This document shows, piece by piece, positions 9,786-18,569 of a stretch of DNA of 64,000 nucleotides. The stretch lies in NCBI GenBank assembly GCA_017524545.1, contig JAFXVN010000076.1, positions 1 to 64,000 of the forward strand, read 5' to 3'. A model generated the notes under the pieces. The model saw only the letters and a program-made list of their open reading frames with translations. It was not told where the DNA came from and did no database searches. The position numbers and the translations under genes were made by a program. The DNA is from Bacteroidaceae bacterium. GTDB lineage: Bacteria; Bacteroidota; Bacteroidia; Bacteroidales; Bacteroidaceae. Within the stretch, counting starts at the first letter, position 1; every line of letters starts with the position of its first letter.

Positions 9786-12632
9786 TCACTTCTTCAATAT
9801 CTTTTTCCCGCTAACGACATAAATGCCCCGTGGCAATGTGCCGTTTACCATTTGGCCGGTAAGATTGAAGACAGCGTCGCTGTTATGGGTTGCAGATTGT
9901 TGATTGCGAATTGTCTCTATGCCGTCATCGACATCGCTAAAGCGCAGAATCAAGGCTTGGATGCTTGTGTCTTTTAGCTTCAGGTAGGCCTGATTTGGGG
10001 AAATGCTGCCGGAGAAAGCATAGAAGCCCGGAACGCCGTCGCCTGCCTGCAAGGTGAGCACATCTACGGGGCTGGCGGGCATGAAGAGTCCGCTGAGGGC
10101 TGTCCTGTTGGAGGGGTTCTTGGCAAAACCGCTGCCATAGGTGAGTGTGGCAGTCTCACTTTCGCCCCACAGGACAACAGGCGTACCTGCGGGAACGGTG
10201 TTGTCCACCAGGGTGAGAAGCGCATATCCTTCATCATCGAAGGCAGGAACAAGCGCCCTTTCCCCCGATACTTTTTCTTCAATTATCGGCAGCCTCACCG
10301 CTTCACCTTCCTCCTCTCCCTTTTCGAGGATATAGACCTTGGCACCACCAACCGTTACGTCGTATGGCAAGCATAGGGTATTGTAGTAGCCATCGCCGAT
10401 GGCTGTCAGCGCCAACGAAGCGTCAGGCACTGCCTCTGCAATCATTTGCGAACCGAGGTCGGACTTGGCAGCAGACGATTCCCATATCTGAAGATAGCCG
10501 TGCGGACCTCCATGCGTGTTGAGGTAATAGTTCTCTTGCCCATCGAGGCTCAAAGAAAAGCCGTCGCCATCGGCATGAACTGTCCAGCGGAAATCACCCT
10601 CGCGCAGCACAGCGTTCTTGACGTTCTGTGTGCCTTGCACGGAGGTGGCGGTACCATCGGCGGTCAGCGAATAGCTCTCACCCTTGAGCTTGTTGACCAG
10701 CTTGAAACCTTCCACAGGATTGCCTACAAACGCCCATTGATAGGCATCGCTGGCACGAACAAGCTCCGTTGCATAGAGTTCCGTTTCGGGATATTCCCCC
10801 ACGGATGCCTCGTCGTAGGCATGGGGATGATAGGGTTCGCGGCTTTCCCATCCTACAAAGCGTCCGAGCCTTCCAGCCTTGATGTTGTACCAATATCTTG
10901 TACTGCTCGTTGGGGATGACACTTTGAAAGGGGCGCTGGCAGTCGGCCATCTGACTGTCACCTTGATGATGGAACTTGTAATGGTCTTTGGGGAGTAGGT
11001 GTAGGTGCAGAAGTCGCGGATGTATTCTTCGGGGAGTGCCGCCGTACCGCCTCTTTCGCAGATGGCTTGGACTTCGCCCACCTTCTTGTTGTTGAAATAG
11101 AGGGTGTATGTGACCTTGACGTTGGGCGATGGAGTCTCCACGTTCCAGACGTAGTTCATGCTGTTGGAGTATTCTGCCACGGGACCGTTGTCACCGCCGT
11201 TTACAGTCCAGTATGCCTTGGATGCTGCTATCCAGTTGCCTGTACCGTTGGCATTGGTGGCACGGATGGCATACTTGCCTGCGCTGTTCAGGAAGAAGAC
11301 CTGTGCCTCCCAGTCCTTTCGCTTGCTGCTGGCGTCGGTGATGATGTGGCCTGAGTTGTAGTTCACATTGCCGTTGGTCTGTCCGGGATTGGTGAAGTAG
11401 GCATTCTGTAGGTTGAAGCCGTATGTGTAGGTGGCACCCTCGACTCGCGAGAAGGTGAAGACGCTTGCACTCATTTCGTCGTCGGTGAGATAGCCGTCAT
11501 TCTTCAAGTAGTACTTCTTGCCGTTGTATTCCGTGCTGATGCAGTACTGTCCATTGGGGGTGATGACACCCAAGGCGCGGAAGTAGTCGGCATTGGGGCC
11601 GGCCTTGGAGTTGCTGGCGATGAGGGCATCGGTCAGAGCCTGACCCTTCACATTGTACCCATTGGAAGCGTCCTCGCCCGCAAAGTCCATCAGCATGATA
11701 CCTGCGGGGCCTGGATGATTGTTGATGTATGAAATGGCAGCCTGGTTCTGTGTCTGAGCATTGTCGCGATAGCCGTCGCTTGTGGATAGCGTGTAGCTCA
11801 GTATGCTTTTGGTTTTGGAGTAGCCTGATGTCTGGTTGACGACCCACAAGCCGGGATTGGTGTTCTCCGACGTAGAGAACTGGAGCATCCGCTGTATGCT
11901 GGCGGTCTTCGTGGCTGGTGCGCCGCTGGCAGAGACATCATAGAAGTCCTGTATGTAGAGTGGCCCCTCGGTGCCTATACCCTTTATCCTGCCGCCTTTC
12001 TGGTTGTTGAAGTCCGAACTGAAGCCCCAGCCTGTGATATAGCCGCCCACGGGGTTGGTGTCGTAGTTGTCGCGGCTGAGGATGATGATTTTTCCACGCA
12101 CGTCGCCCAGCTTGGCTTCTGGTGTGTAGTTCACGGCGTGGCTCTTGGTCGGATTGCTGTTCAGCAGGTCCTTCATCTTTGTGCCCCAGTTGCCGTTGTT
12201 GTCGTCGGCTTCCGATTCGTGGCGCATGATGACGATGCACGTCTCTGTCGGATGGCTGTCAAGCAGTCCGCAGAGAGTGCTGAGGGCATTGTCCATATAG
12301 AGGTTTGTGGAAACGATGCCGTGGTAGATGCGCAGGCTGGAGCCATCGACGGCAGGGCGCAGGTCGAAAGCACGGATGCCGCTGTTCCACTGCTGCGTCA
12401 GGTTCTTTTCCTGTGTGACGGCGTATGTGCTACCGCTCACAACCACATAGACATTGTTCACGCCGTGTCCTGTTCCTGCATCATGGGAACCAGGAATGGA
12501 AAGCTGGCTGACAAAGGTGTTGTCGGGAATGCCGGCCATCCATGCAGAGTTGTCGGCTTTCACTTTGAGAATGCCCATGCCTTGCATCAAACCGAAGGAA
12601 AGGGCAAGTAGGAAAGTCTTAATGTTATTCAT
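9786..12632 (-). CDS. Secreted PI-PLC X-domain protein with C-terminal T9SS-like sorting domain
   Basis: A 948-residue protein with a signal peptide (cleavage near residues 26-27). The N-terminal third is a phosphatidylinositol-specific phospholipase C X domain: SIPGSHDAG holds the first catalytic histidine and YHGIVSTNLY the second. The middle carries beta-rich RICIN-like or carbohydrate-binding-like repeats (CISTEYNGKKYYLKND, YAIRATN). The end has VFNLTGQMVNGTLPRGIYVVSGKKILKK-like features of a type A sorting domain (NLTGQ ... RGIYVV, basic last residues), pointing to type IX export. The substrate (PI or glycosylinositol lipid) is inferred. It is transcribed alone from a good promoter at 12663-12694. 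Confidence 0.85.
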   Translation of the reverse strand: MNNIKTFLLALSFGLMQGMGILKVKADNSAWMAGIPDNTFVSQLSIPGSHDAGTGHGVNNVYVVVSGSTYAVTQEKNLTQQWNSGIRAFDLRPAVDGSSLRIYHGIVSTNLYMDNALSTLCGLLDSHPTETCIVIMRHESEADDNNGNWGTKMKDLLNSNPTKSHAVNYTPEAKLGDVRGKIIILSRDNYDTNPVGGYITGWGFSSDFNNQKGGRIKGIGTEGPLYIQDFYDVSASGAPATKTASIQRMLQFSTSENTNPGLWVVNQTSGYSKTKSILSYTLSTSDGYRDNAQTQNQAAISYINNHPGPAGIMLMDFAGEDASNGYNVKGQALTDALIASNSKAGPNADYFRALGVITPNGQYCISTEYNGKKYYLKNDGYLTDDEMSASVFTFSRVEGATYTYGFNLQNAYFTNPGQTNGNVNYNSGHIITDASSKRKDWEAQVFFLNSAGKYAIRATNANGTGNWIAASKAYWTVNGGDNGPVAEYSNSMNYVWNVETPSPNVKVTYTLYFNNKKVGEVQAICERGGTAALPEEYIRDFCTYTYSPKTITSSIIKVTVRWPTASAPFKVSSPTSSTRYWYNIKAGRLGRFVGWESREPYHPHAYDEASVGEYPETELYATELVRASDAYQWAFVGNPVEGFKLVNKLKGESYSLTADGTATSVQGTQNVKNAVLREGDFRWTVHADGDGFSLSLDGQENYYLNTHGGPHGYLQIWESSAAKSDLGSQMIAEAVPDASLALTAIGDGYYNTLCLPYDVTVGGAKVYILEKGEEEGEAVRLPIIEEKVSGERALVPAFDDEGYALLTLVDNTVPAGTPVVLWGESETATLTYGSGFAKNPSNRTALSGLFMPASPVDVLTLQAGDGVPGFYAFSGSISPNQAYLKLKDTSIQALILRFSDVDDGIETIRNQQSATHNSDAVFNLTGQMVNGTLPRGIYVVSGKKILKK

Positions 12633-12662
12633 AATAGTGGGTGTTCAAGGTCAAAATCCATG

Positions 12663-12694
12663 CAAATGTACACATTATTATAATAATAGCCAAA
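12663..12694 (-). promoter_or_regulatory. Promoter of the PI-PLC-like gene
   Basis: On the minus strand TTTG (12691-12694), a 20-bp spacer and TACATTTG (12663-12670) match the Bacteroidetes -33/-7 pattern. The start codon is 31 bp downstream. Confidence 0.75.
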
Positions 12695-12744
12695 TAATTG
12701 GAAAACTATTCGGCTATTTTATCAAATAAAAGCATCGGTTGAGG

Positions 12745-15591
12745 TCAGTCTTTCGGTTCTCCACAGTACAGAATCTCTCCGCCGTTGCGTCCCCCGCCTG
12801 GCCCCATCTCAATAATCCAGTCGGCTGCGCGGATAACATCCGTGTTGTGCTCGATGACGATAATGGTGTTGCCTTTATCGACAAGTTTGCGCAGCACTTC
12901 GAGCAGGACGCGGATGTCCTCGAAGTGTAGTCCTGTGGTCGGTTCGTCCAGAATGTAGAGCGTGCGGCCTGTGTCGCGTCTACCAAGTTCGGCGGCAAGC
13001 TTCACGCGCTGGCTCTCGCCTCCCGATAGGGTGTTGCTGGGCTGGCCAAGCTTGATGTAGCCAAGACCGACCTCCTGCAATACCTTTATCTTATTAAGGA
13101 TAGTGGGTTGGTTGGCGAAGAACTCGACAGCTTGGTTGATGGTCATGTCAAGCACATCGGCAATGCTTTTCCCACGGAAGCGCACTTCGAGCGTCTCGCG
13201 ATTGTAACGCTTGCCGCGACACTCCTCGCAGGGTACAAAGACGTTCGGCAGGAAGTTCATTTCGATAGTGCGGTAGCCATTGCCACTGCAACACTCGCAG
13301 CGTCCGCCTTTGACGTTGAACGAAAAGCGTCCGGGCTTGTAACCTCTGATGCGGGCTTCCGGCAACTCGACGAAAAGGCTGCGTATGTCCATGAAGACAC
13401 CTGTGTAGGTGGCAGGATTGGAACGCGGTGTCCGCCCCAGTGGACTCTGGTCCACATCAATTACTTTATCGATATGCTCCAGTCCCTCTATGGAGCGGTA
13501 GGGCAGGGGGTCTGCAAGCGAACGGTAGAAGTGTTTGCTGAGTATGGGGAAGAGCGTTTCACTGATTAGCGTGCTCTTCCCGCTACCGCTGACTCCCGTG
13601 ACGCAGAGGAACTTCCCCAAGGGTATCTCCACGTCTATGTCCTTGAGATTGTGGCCAGAGCAGCCGAACAGTTTAAGTGAAGAATGAAGAGTTAAGAGTG
13701 AAGAATCAGATTTACTTTCTTCCTCTAAACGGTTACTATTATTCTTCACTCTTAACTCTTCACTCTTCACTTCAATGCAACCCTTCAAATACCTTGCTGT
13801 CAGCGTGTCGGTCTTCAGCATCTCCTTATATGTTCCCTGAAAGACCACTTCGCCTCCGCGTCTGCCAGCAAGCGGCCCGATGTCAACGATGTAGTCTGCA
13901 TTCTCCATCATATCGCGGTCGTGCTCCACGACAAGCACCGTGTTGCCTGCGTCGCGAAGAGCCTTGAGCGAGTTGATGAGTTTGATGTTGTCGCGCCGAT
14001 GAAGGCCGATGCTCGGCTCGTCAAGGATGTAAAGCACTCCCACCAACTGGCTGCCAATCTGTGTGGCAAGGCGTATGCGCTGGCTCTCGCCCCCAGACAG
14101 GCTCATGGAGGGACGTGAGAGGGAGAGGTAGTCAAGTCCCACGTCGAGCAAGAACTTCAGTCGGGTCTTTATCTCCTTTATAATCTCAGAGGCAATGGCT
14201 CTTTGGCGTTCGCTGATACGCTGGTCAAGCCCTTCTAACCATTCGTAGAGTTGGCCGAGTTCGAGGGCGGACACTTCGGCAATGTTGACCATTGACCATT
14301 GACCATTGACCGTTGTCCATCCGGGGAGCAGGAAGTGCAGCGATTCTTTTCTCAGTCTTTGGCCGCGACACTCAGGACATTCACAGACTCCGCTGAACTG
14401 CTCTGCCCATTTCTGGGCGGCAGCACCAACCTCCGCATCTTTCATCTGCTCAATGTACTTGACCAGACCGTCGAACTCCGTATAGATGTCGTTCGTCGTT
14501 CTGGCCTTTTCAGCAGGGATTCTGAGTCGCCCCGAGCTGCCTTCCAGCACTTCGCCGATGGCTTCGTCGGGCACCTCGCCAAGCGGCGTGTCCATGGTGC
14601 ATCCGTACTGTTCAAGCACGGCTTCCACCTGCCAGAATATCATCGCCTGCTTTGCTTTGCCGAGAGGTGCAAATCCACCCTCACGAAGCGAGAGGCTGGG
14701 ATTGGGGATGACTTTGTTGCGGTCGATGATGTGAACAAATCCCAGGCCCTTACAGCGCGGACAGGCTCCCTGGGGGCTGTTGAAGGAGAAGTCGTGCGGG
14801 GCAGGGTCGTGATAGGAGATGCCGCTTGTGGGGCACATCAGGTGTTTGCTGTAGTGGCGCACTTCGTTTGTGTCCATGTCGCAGACGAGCATTTCGCCGT
14901 CGCCTTGCTTCATCGCCGTTGCCACGCTCCCGACAAGCCGCTTGTCGTCCTTGTCCTGAATGCGGAGGCGGTCTATGACCACCTCGATGCTGTGGTTGCG
15001 GTAGCGGTCGAGCTTCATGTCCGGCAGTACCTCCTGCATCTCGCCGTCAACGCGGGCATAGAGATAACCCTTGCGGCGGATGGTCTCGAAGAGTTCCTTG
15101 TAATGTCCCTTGCGGTTTTTCACAAGCGGAGCCAGCAGGACAATGCGTTTGCCGAGGTATTCGTTAAGGAGCAGGTTGAGAATCTGTTCCTCCGTGTAGC
15201 GCACCATCTTTTCACCGCTGACGTAGGAATAGGCTTCGGCAGCACGGGCATAGAGTAGGCGCAGAAAATCGTAAATCTCGGTTGTCGTCCCAACGGTGCT
15301 TCGCGGGTTCTTGTTTGTGGTCTTCTGCTCGATGCTGATGACGGGACTCAGGCCGGTTATCTTATCGACATCCGGCCGTTCCATGCCTCCGAGGAAGTTG
15401 CGGGCGTAGGCACTGAACGTCTCAATGTAGCGGCGTTGGCCTTCGGCATAGATAGTGTCGAAAGCCAATGAAGACTTGCCGCTTCCGCTCAGGCCTGTGA
15501 TAACTGTCAAACTGTTACGCGGAATCTCTACATCCACATTCTTCAGGTTGTGGACACGTGCACCTTCCACGCAAATCTTCTGCTCACTCAT
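12745..15591 (-). CDS. uvrA: Excinuclease ABC subunit A
   Basis: A 948-residue UvrA, the damage-recognition ATPase of nucleotide excision repair. It has two ABC ATPase modules, Walker A GLSGSGKS (33-40) and GVSGSGKS (666-673), two LSGGES signatures, and zinc-finger cysteines (CPRC, CECPEC, CECC...CEEC). The start is placed at 15591 ([10 protein letters not shown]); the frame is open further upstream but that overlaps the preceding gene. Three repeat-derived insertions are read in frame: about residues 296-309 (GC-rich type), 422-436 (TTGACCA heptamers) and 606-641 (35-codon palindromic heptamer block). All fall outside the ATPase motifs, so the protein is probably active. It overlaps the upstream gene's stop by 8 bp, suggesting coupling. 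Confidence 0.96.
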   Translation of the reverse strand: MSEQKICVEGARVHNLKNVDVEIPRNSLTVITGLSGSGKSSLAFDTIYAEGQRRYIETFSAYARNFLGGMERPDVDKITGLSPVISIEQKTTNKNPRSTVGTTTEIYDFLRLLYARAAEAYSYVSGEKMVRYTEEQILNLLLNEYLGKRIVLLAPLVKNRKGHYKELFETIRRKGYLYARVDGEMQEVLPDMKLDRYRNHSIEVVIDRLRIQDKDDKRLVGSVATAMKQGDGEMLVCDMDTNEVRHYSKHLMCPTSGISYHDPAPHDFSFNSPQGACPRCKGLGFVHIIDRNKVIPNPSLSLREGGFAPLGKAKQAMIFWQVEAVLEQYGCTMDTPLGEVPDEAIGEVLEGSSGRLRIPAEKARTTNDIYTEFDGLVKYIEQMKDAEVGAAAQKWAEQFSGVCECPECRGQRLRKESLHFLLPGWTTVNGQWSMVNIAEVSALELGQLYEWLEGLDQRISERQRAIASEIIKEIKTRLKFLLDVGLDYLSLSRPSMSLSGGESQRIRLATQIGSQLVGVLYILDEPSIGLHRRDNIKLINSLKALRDAGNTVLVVEHDRDMMENADYIVDIGPLAGRRGGEVVFQGTYKEMLKTDTLTARYLKGCIEVKSEELRVKNNSNRLEEESKSDSSLLTLHSSLKLFGCSGHNLKDIDVEIPLGKFLCVTGVSGSGKSTLISETLFPILSKHFYRSLADPLPYRSIEGLEHIDKVIDVDQSPLGRTPRSNPATYTGVFMDIRSLFVELPEARIRGYKPGRFSFNVKGGRCECCSGNGYRTIEMNFLPNVFVPCEECRGKRYNRETLEVRFRGKSIADVLDMTINQAVEFFANQPTILNKIKVLQEVGLGYIKLGQPSNTLSGGESQRVKLAAELGRRDTGRTLYILDEPTTGLHFEDIRVLLEVLRKLVDKGNTIIVIEHNTDVIRAADWIIEMGPGGGRNGGEILYCGEPKD
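13676..13780. repeat. 105-bp palindromic heptamer block inside uvrA
   Basis: The left arm 13676-13705 and right arm 13742-13771 are reverse complements over 30 bp with one mismatch. Both arms are built of 7-bp units (AGTGAAG type, complement TTCACTC type). The block is 105 bp, or 15 heptads and 35 codons, and keeps the uvrA frame. Confidence 0.9.
14285..14319. repeat. Heptamer array (TTGACCA x5) inside uvrA
   Basis: Five consecutive 7-bp units, three of them identical TTGACCA and two degenerate. It is translated in frame as part of a loop after the zinc-binding CECPEC region. Confidence 0.88.
14675..14706. repeat. Degenerate GC-rich hairpin element inside uvrA
   Basis: CCCTCACG AAG CGAGAGG followed by CTGGGATTGGGG resembles the CCCTCTCC...GGAGAGGGCTGGGGTGAGG element at 4393. 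It encodes [14 protein letters not shown] at residues 296-309. Confidence 0.55.
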
Positions 15592-16354
15592 TGCCGCCTC
15601 CGCCTCCGTTGCCGTTTTCGTCCTCGCCATTGTTGAAGCCGGAGATGACATTGATAGCTTTCTTAATGCTATAGTCGATGCCGTCGCCGCCCTTGGCAGA
15701 GACGACAAGGAAATAGACACCGTCCTTCACAACCTTTCCGTTCACCTTTCCATCCCAATAGCCGTTCACGTCATCCCATGAATACAGCTTCTGCCCCCAG
15801 CGGTTGAAGATAGCGGCATGAAAGGAGACAATGCTCTTGAAGCCCTCTTTGGGTTTGAGCACATCATTCTTCTCATCGCCATTGGGCGAAATACCGTTGG
15901 GAAATTCCAGCTTGCTCTCTGCAATCGTGAAGTTGATGATTTTTTCTTCATCGCCTTCTTCGGGATATTCGTAGATGATGTCTTCCCCGCCTTCGTCGTA
16001 GAAGAGAACCTGAAGCTGTGCCTTGTAGGTGCCGCTCTCGTTGAACTCCAGCTCAAAATCCTCTTCGTTGCGCACAATGGGCGTAGCTGCGGCGGTGGTG
16101 TTCTTTGTGTTTGTTATCGTCCATGTGTAATGGGCGTTACTGCTGAAACCGTCGGGGAAGGGTCTGGATGTGTTTGCCTGAAAGACGATGCGGACGGGCG
16201 CATTCAGAGGACCCGTTTCTGAACCGATGACACCAGTTTCCTCCTCACCTTTGTCGTTGGTCATGTAGTATGTGGCGGTGGGGTCGAGGGTGGGTGCCTG
16301 TGCCCATGCAAAAAGCGGCATTAGAGCAAGGAAAAAGAATAAAATACGCTTCAT
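15584..16354 (-). CDS. Secreted protein with gliding-motility-type (T9SS type B) C-terminal domain
   Basis: A 256-residue protein with a signal peptide ([19 protein letters not shown]). The C-terminal half is a CHU_C/type B sorting domain: the [14 protein letters not shown] motif, [11 protein letters not shown] and GVYFLVVSA are its hallmarks. It ends in an unusual glycine/asparagine-rich tail after that domain. Such proteins pass the outer membrane through the type IX system. The ATG at 16354 is preferred because the signal peptide begins there; a longer frame to 16405 adds a second hydrophobic stretch. A -7-like TATTTTTG is at 16372-16379. Confidence 0.8.
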   Translation of the reverse strand: MKRILFFFLALMPLFAWAQAPTLDPTATYYMTNDKGEEETGVIGSETGPLNAPVRIVFQANTSRPFPDGFSSNAHYTWTITNTKNTTAAATPIVRNEEDFELEFNESGTYKAQLQVLFYDEGGEDIIYEYPEEGDEEKIINFTIAESKLEFPNGISPNGDEKNDVLKPKEGFKSIVSFHAAIFNRWGQKLYSWDDVNGYWDGKVNGKVVKDGVYFLVVSAKGGDGIDYSIKKAINVISGFNNGEDENGNGGGGGNE

Positions 16355-16444
16355 CAAATGTATATTTTCTGCAAAAATAAGGAAAAACAATGAGATTCGA
16401 CGCATTTTCTCTCTTAAAATAGTTGAAAGGGCGATAAAAAGTGT

Positions 16445-16452
16445 TACCTTTG
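16445..16452 (+). promoter_or_regulatory. Promoter -7 box for the LysM/PorT pair
   Basis: TACCTTTG at 16445-16452, with a TTGA 18 bp upstream as a weak -33 box. It lies 32 bp before the start codon. Confidence 0.65.
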
Positions 16453-16462
16453 CATCTAGATA

Positions 16463-16490
16463 GTATAAAGTGAGGAGTTAAGAATGAGGA
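16463..16490. repeat. Degenerate heptamer array at the start of the LysM gene
   Basis: GTATAAA, GTGAGGA, GTTAAGA and ATGAGGA follow in 7-bp phase. The fourth heptad begins exactly with the start codon at 16484. Confidence 0.55.
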
Positions 16491-17848
16491 ATAAACCGAG
16501 AATAATGCTTCTTTTGCTTTTGCTCTGTCCGGTGTTTTTGTTCGGACAGGACATGCTCTCCACGCTCGACGACATGCACTTCGTCGTCAAGGGCGAGACA
16601 TGGGAAAGCGTCGCTGCCAGCCACGGCATTTCTGTCCCTGAACTGCAAGCAGCGAACCCGGACGTGAAAAAAGGCAAGAAGCTCAAAAAGGGCACACTGC
16701 TGATTATACCCAAGAAGCCTCAGCCGGTAGCAACCGTAACCGCCGAGGAGCCGGAGACATCGGATCCCGTTGTCATCCGTACCTCTATCTCCGACCTCAA
16801 GGTCGGCGTGCTGCTTCCGTTCAGCGACAAGAACATGGTGGAGTTCTATCGGGGCTTGCTCATGGCTGCAGACAGTGTCCGCCGCAGTGGTGTCAATCTC
16901 GACATCCATGCCTGGGACTGCGGGAATACCGCGTCGCAGATAGAGCCTCTGCTTTCCAAGATTGTCGGATTCGATGTCATCATAGGCCCGGCTTCCGCCA
17001 CACAGATACCAGCAGTGGCAGAGCATTGCAGAGAACAGGGTACGCGCCTTGTACTGCCCTTTCCAACCGGGCAGGTACTTCAGGACTATCCGCTTGTCTA
17101 TGATGTTGCTGTCCCCAATGCAATTGTCTTTGATGCCGCTGTGAAGAAGCTGATGCGGTATTATGCGGACACAAACTTTGTCGTCGTTCGCAGTGGCAAT
17201 ACCGATAATCGTGGCAAGGTGCTTACGGAGACACTTACACGGAATCTGGCACAGAAGGGTTCGCCCAGAGTTCTGGAGCTCGAAGGCGATGATTTTGCAT
17301 ACGAGACCGCTTTCAACCAGTTCCGCGACAACATGATTCTCATCGATGACAGCAGTGTCCGTTCGCTCAACATACTGTTGTCGCGTCTCAAGGATTTCCG
17401 TCGCGGGCATTCCGAGTACCGACTTACCCTGGTTGGTTATCCCGAATGGCAGGACGAGACAGGGAGGCTTTTGGACGACTTCTTCGCTTTGAACACTTAT
17501 ATAATCAGTCCATATTATTATAATGTATTGGACGAAAGGACAAAGCAATTCCAGCGTGCATACGAGAAGTTATTCCGTGTGCCTGTTGCCCAAAACAACC
17601 CGCGCTTTGCCGCACTCGGCTTCGACCTTGGCACATATTTCCTTGGAGGCATCGGCAGTCTGGGCGACACCTTCGAGCAGATGCAGGGCAGCCTCAGGCA
17701 GGAACCCTATCAGCACAGATTCCAGTTCGAGCGCAGCGCCTCACAAACGGATTCATCTTCGTCACGGGCACCAGGGCTGAGTTTCTCAAACCATTTCGTC
17801 CAGTTCATCCATTTTATGCCTGAAAACAAGGTAGAGCTTATCCGATGA
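16484..17848 (+). CDS. LysM-domain protein with periplasmic-binding-protein fold
   Basis: A 454-residue exported protein. A signal peptide covers about 1-21 and a single LysM domain about 31-76 (HFVVKGETWESVAASHGIS...LLIIP), which should bind peptidoglycan. The rest (from about 105, KVGVLLPFSDKN) has the strand-helix pattern of type I periplasmic binding proteins (branched-chain amino-acid receptor or LpoA type). This combination recurs in Bacteroidetes and may act in envelope assembly rather than transport, since no permease is near. The stop overlaps the next start by 4 bp (ATGA), so it is co-translated with the PorT-like protein. Confidence 0.8.
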   Translation: MRNKPRIMLLLLLLCPVFLFGQDMLSTLDDMHFVVKGETWESVAASHGISVPELQAANPDVKKGKKLKKGTLLIIPKKPQPVATVTAEEPETSDPVVIRTSISDLKVGVLLPFSDKNMVEFYRGLLMAADSVRRSGVNLDIHAWDCGNTASQIEPLLSKIVGFDVIIGPASATQIPAVAEHCREQGTRLVLPFPTGQVLQDYPLVYDVAVPNAIVFDAAVKKLMRYYADTNFVVVRSGNTDNRGKVLTETLTRNLAQKGSPRVLELEGDDFAYETAFNQFRDNMILIDDSSVRSLNILLSRLKDFRRGHSEYRLTLVGYPEWQDETGRLLDDFFALNTYIISPYYYNVLDERTKQFQRAYEKLFRVPVAQNNPRFAALGFDLGTYFLGGIGSLGDTFEQMQGSLRQEPYQHRFQFERSASQTDSSSSRAPGLSFSNHFVQFIHFMPENKVELIR

Positions 17849-18558
17849 AACGCCTTTTCCTATTTTCCTGTTTTCTCACATTCCTTTTGTCCTCTGCCGA
17901 GGCTCAGGTCGGAGACCCCCGCAGAGACCTTGCGGTCGGTGTGAACGGTGGCTTCGTTATGAACAGAATGCAATTCTCCCCCTCTGTCATCAAGCAGTCG
18001 CTCAAGCAAGGCATGACGTTTGGTTTCACAGCCCGCTACACCTGCGAAAAGTACTTCAACATGTTATGTGCCTTTCAGGGTGAAATCAATTATACGCAGG
18101 CTGGCTGGAAGGAGAGGTTCGACGATGACAGCGACCTTGCCTATCAGCGAACTGTCCACTATGTGCAAGTGCCTTTGTTTGCCCATTTGGGCTATGGACG
18201 CGAGCGCGGAGGCGTGAAGGGCTTCCTCGTCATTGGTCCGCAGATAGGCATTTACATCGGCGAGAACGAGAAGAAAAGCGGTGACTGGTCGAAATACGTT
18301 GCGCCGCGTCAGCTTGTGGGCGGACTTACGCAGTACGACCTGAAGGTGGAGAAGAAGTTCGACTACGGCATCGCCGGCGGTCTGGGCATGGATATCAGCA
18401 CCAAGAAAGGACACCACTTCCTACTTGAAGGCCGTTATTACTTCGGCCTAAGTGACATCTTTCATAATACGAAGAAAGATCCCTTCGGTCGAAGTGCTAA
18501 CGGCCTTATCTACGTCAAAGTGTCTTACCTCTTTGACGTTCTGAAGACGGACTTGTAG
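17845..18558 (+). CDS. PorT-family outer-membrane beta-barrel protein
   Basis: A 237-residue protein with a signal peptide (cleaved after about SSAEA, residue 20) followed by alternating amphipathic strands ending in VSYLFDVLKTDL, as in an eight-stranded barrel. Length and the VGVNGGFVMNRMQFSP opening fit the PorT family, an outer-membrane component or assembly factor of the type IX secretion system. Two probable T9SS cargo proteins lie in the flanking 9 kb. General PorT-like porins outside T9SS exist, so the exact role is inferred. Confidence 0.78.
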   Translation: MKRLFLFSCFLTFLLSSAEAQVGDPRRDLAVGVNGGFVMNRMQFSPSVIKQSLKQGMTFGFTARYTCEKYFNMLCAFQGEINYTQAGWKERFDDDSDLAYQRTVHYVQVPLFAHLGYGRERGGVKGFLVIGPQIGIYIGENEKKSGDWSKYVAPRQLVGGLTQYDLKVEKKFDYGIAGGLGMDISTKKGHHFLLEGRYYFGLSDIFHNTKKDPFGRSANGLIYVKVSYLFDVLKTDL

Positions 18559-18569
18559 CGCCGCCCGCG

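Noticed and set aside
13676-13780. Frameshift or assembly error in uvrA at the repeat block
   Set aside because: The reading frame is intact through the block and conserved motifs follow in the same frame.
15592-15720. 43-codon N-terminal extension of uvrA
   Set aside because: It overlaps the secreted type B-domain gene in another frame, and UvrA proteins start close to the [10 protein letters not shown] position.
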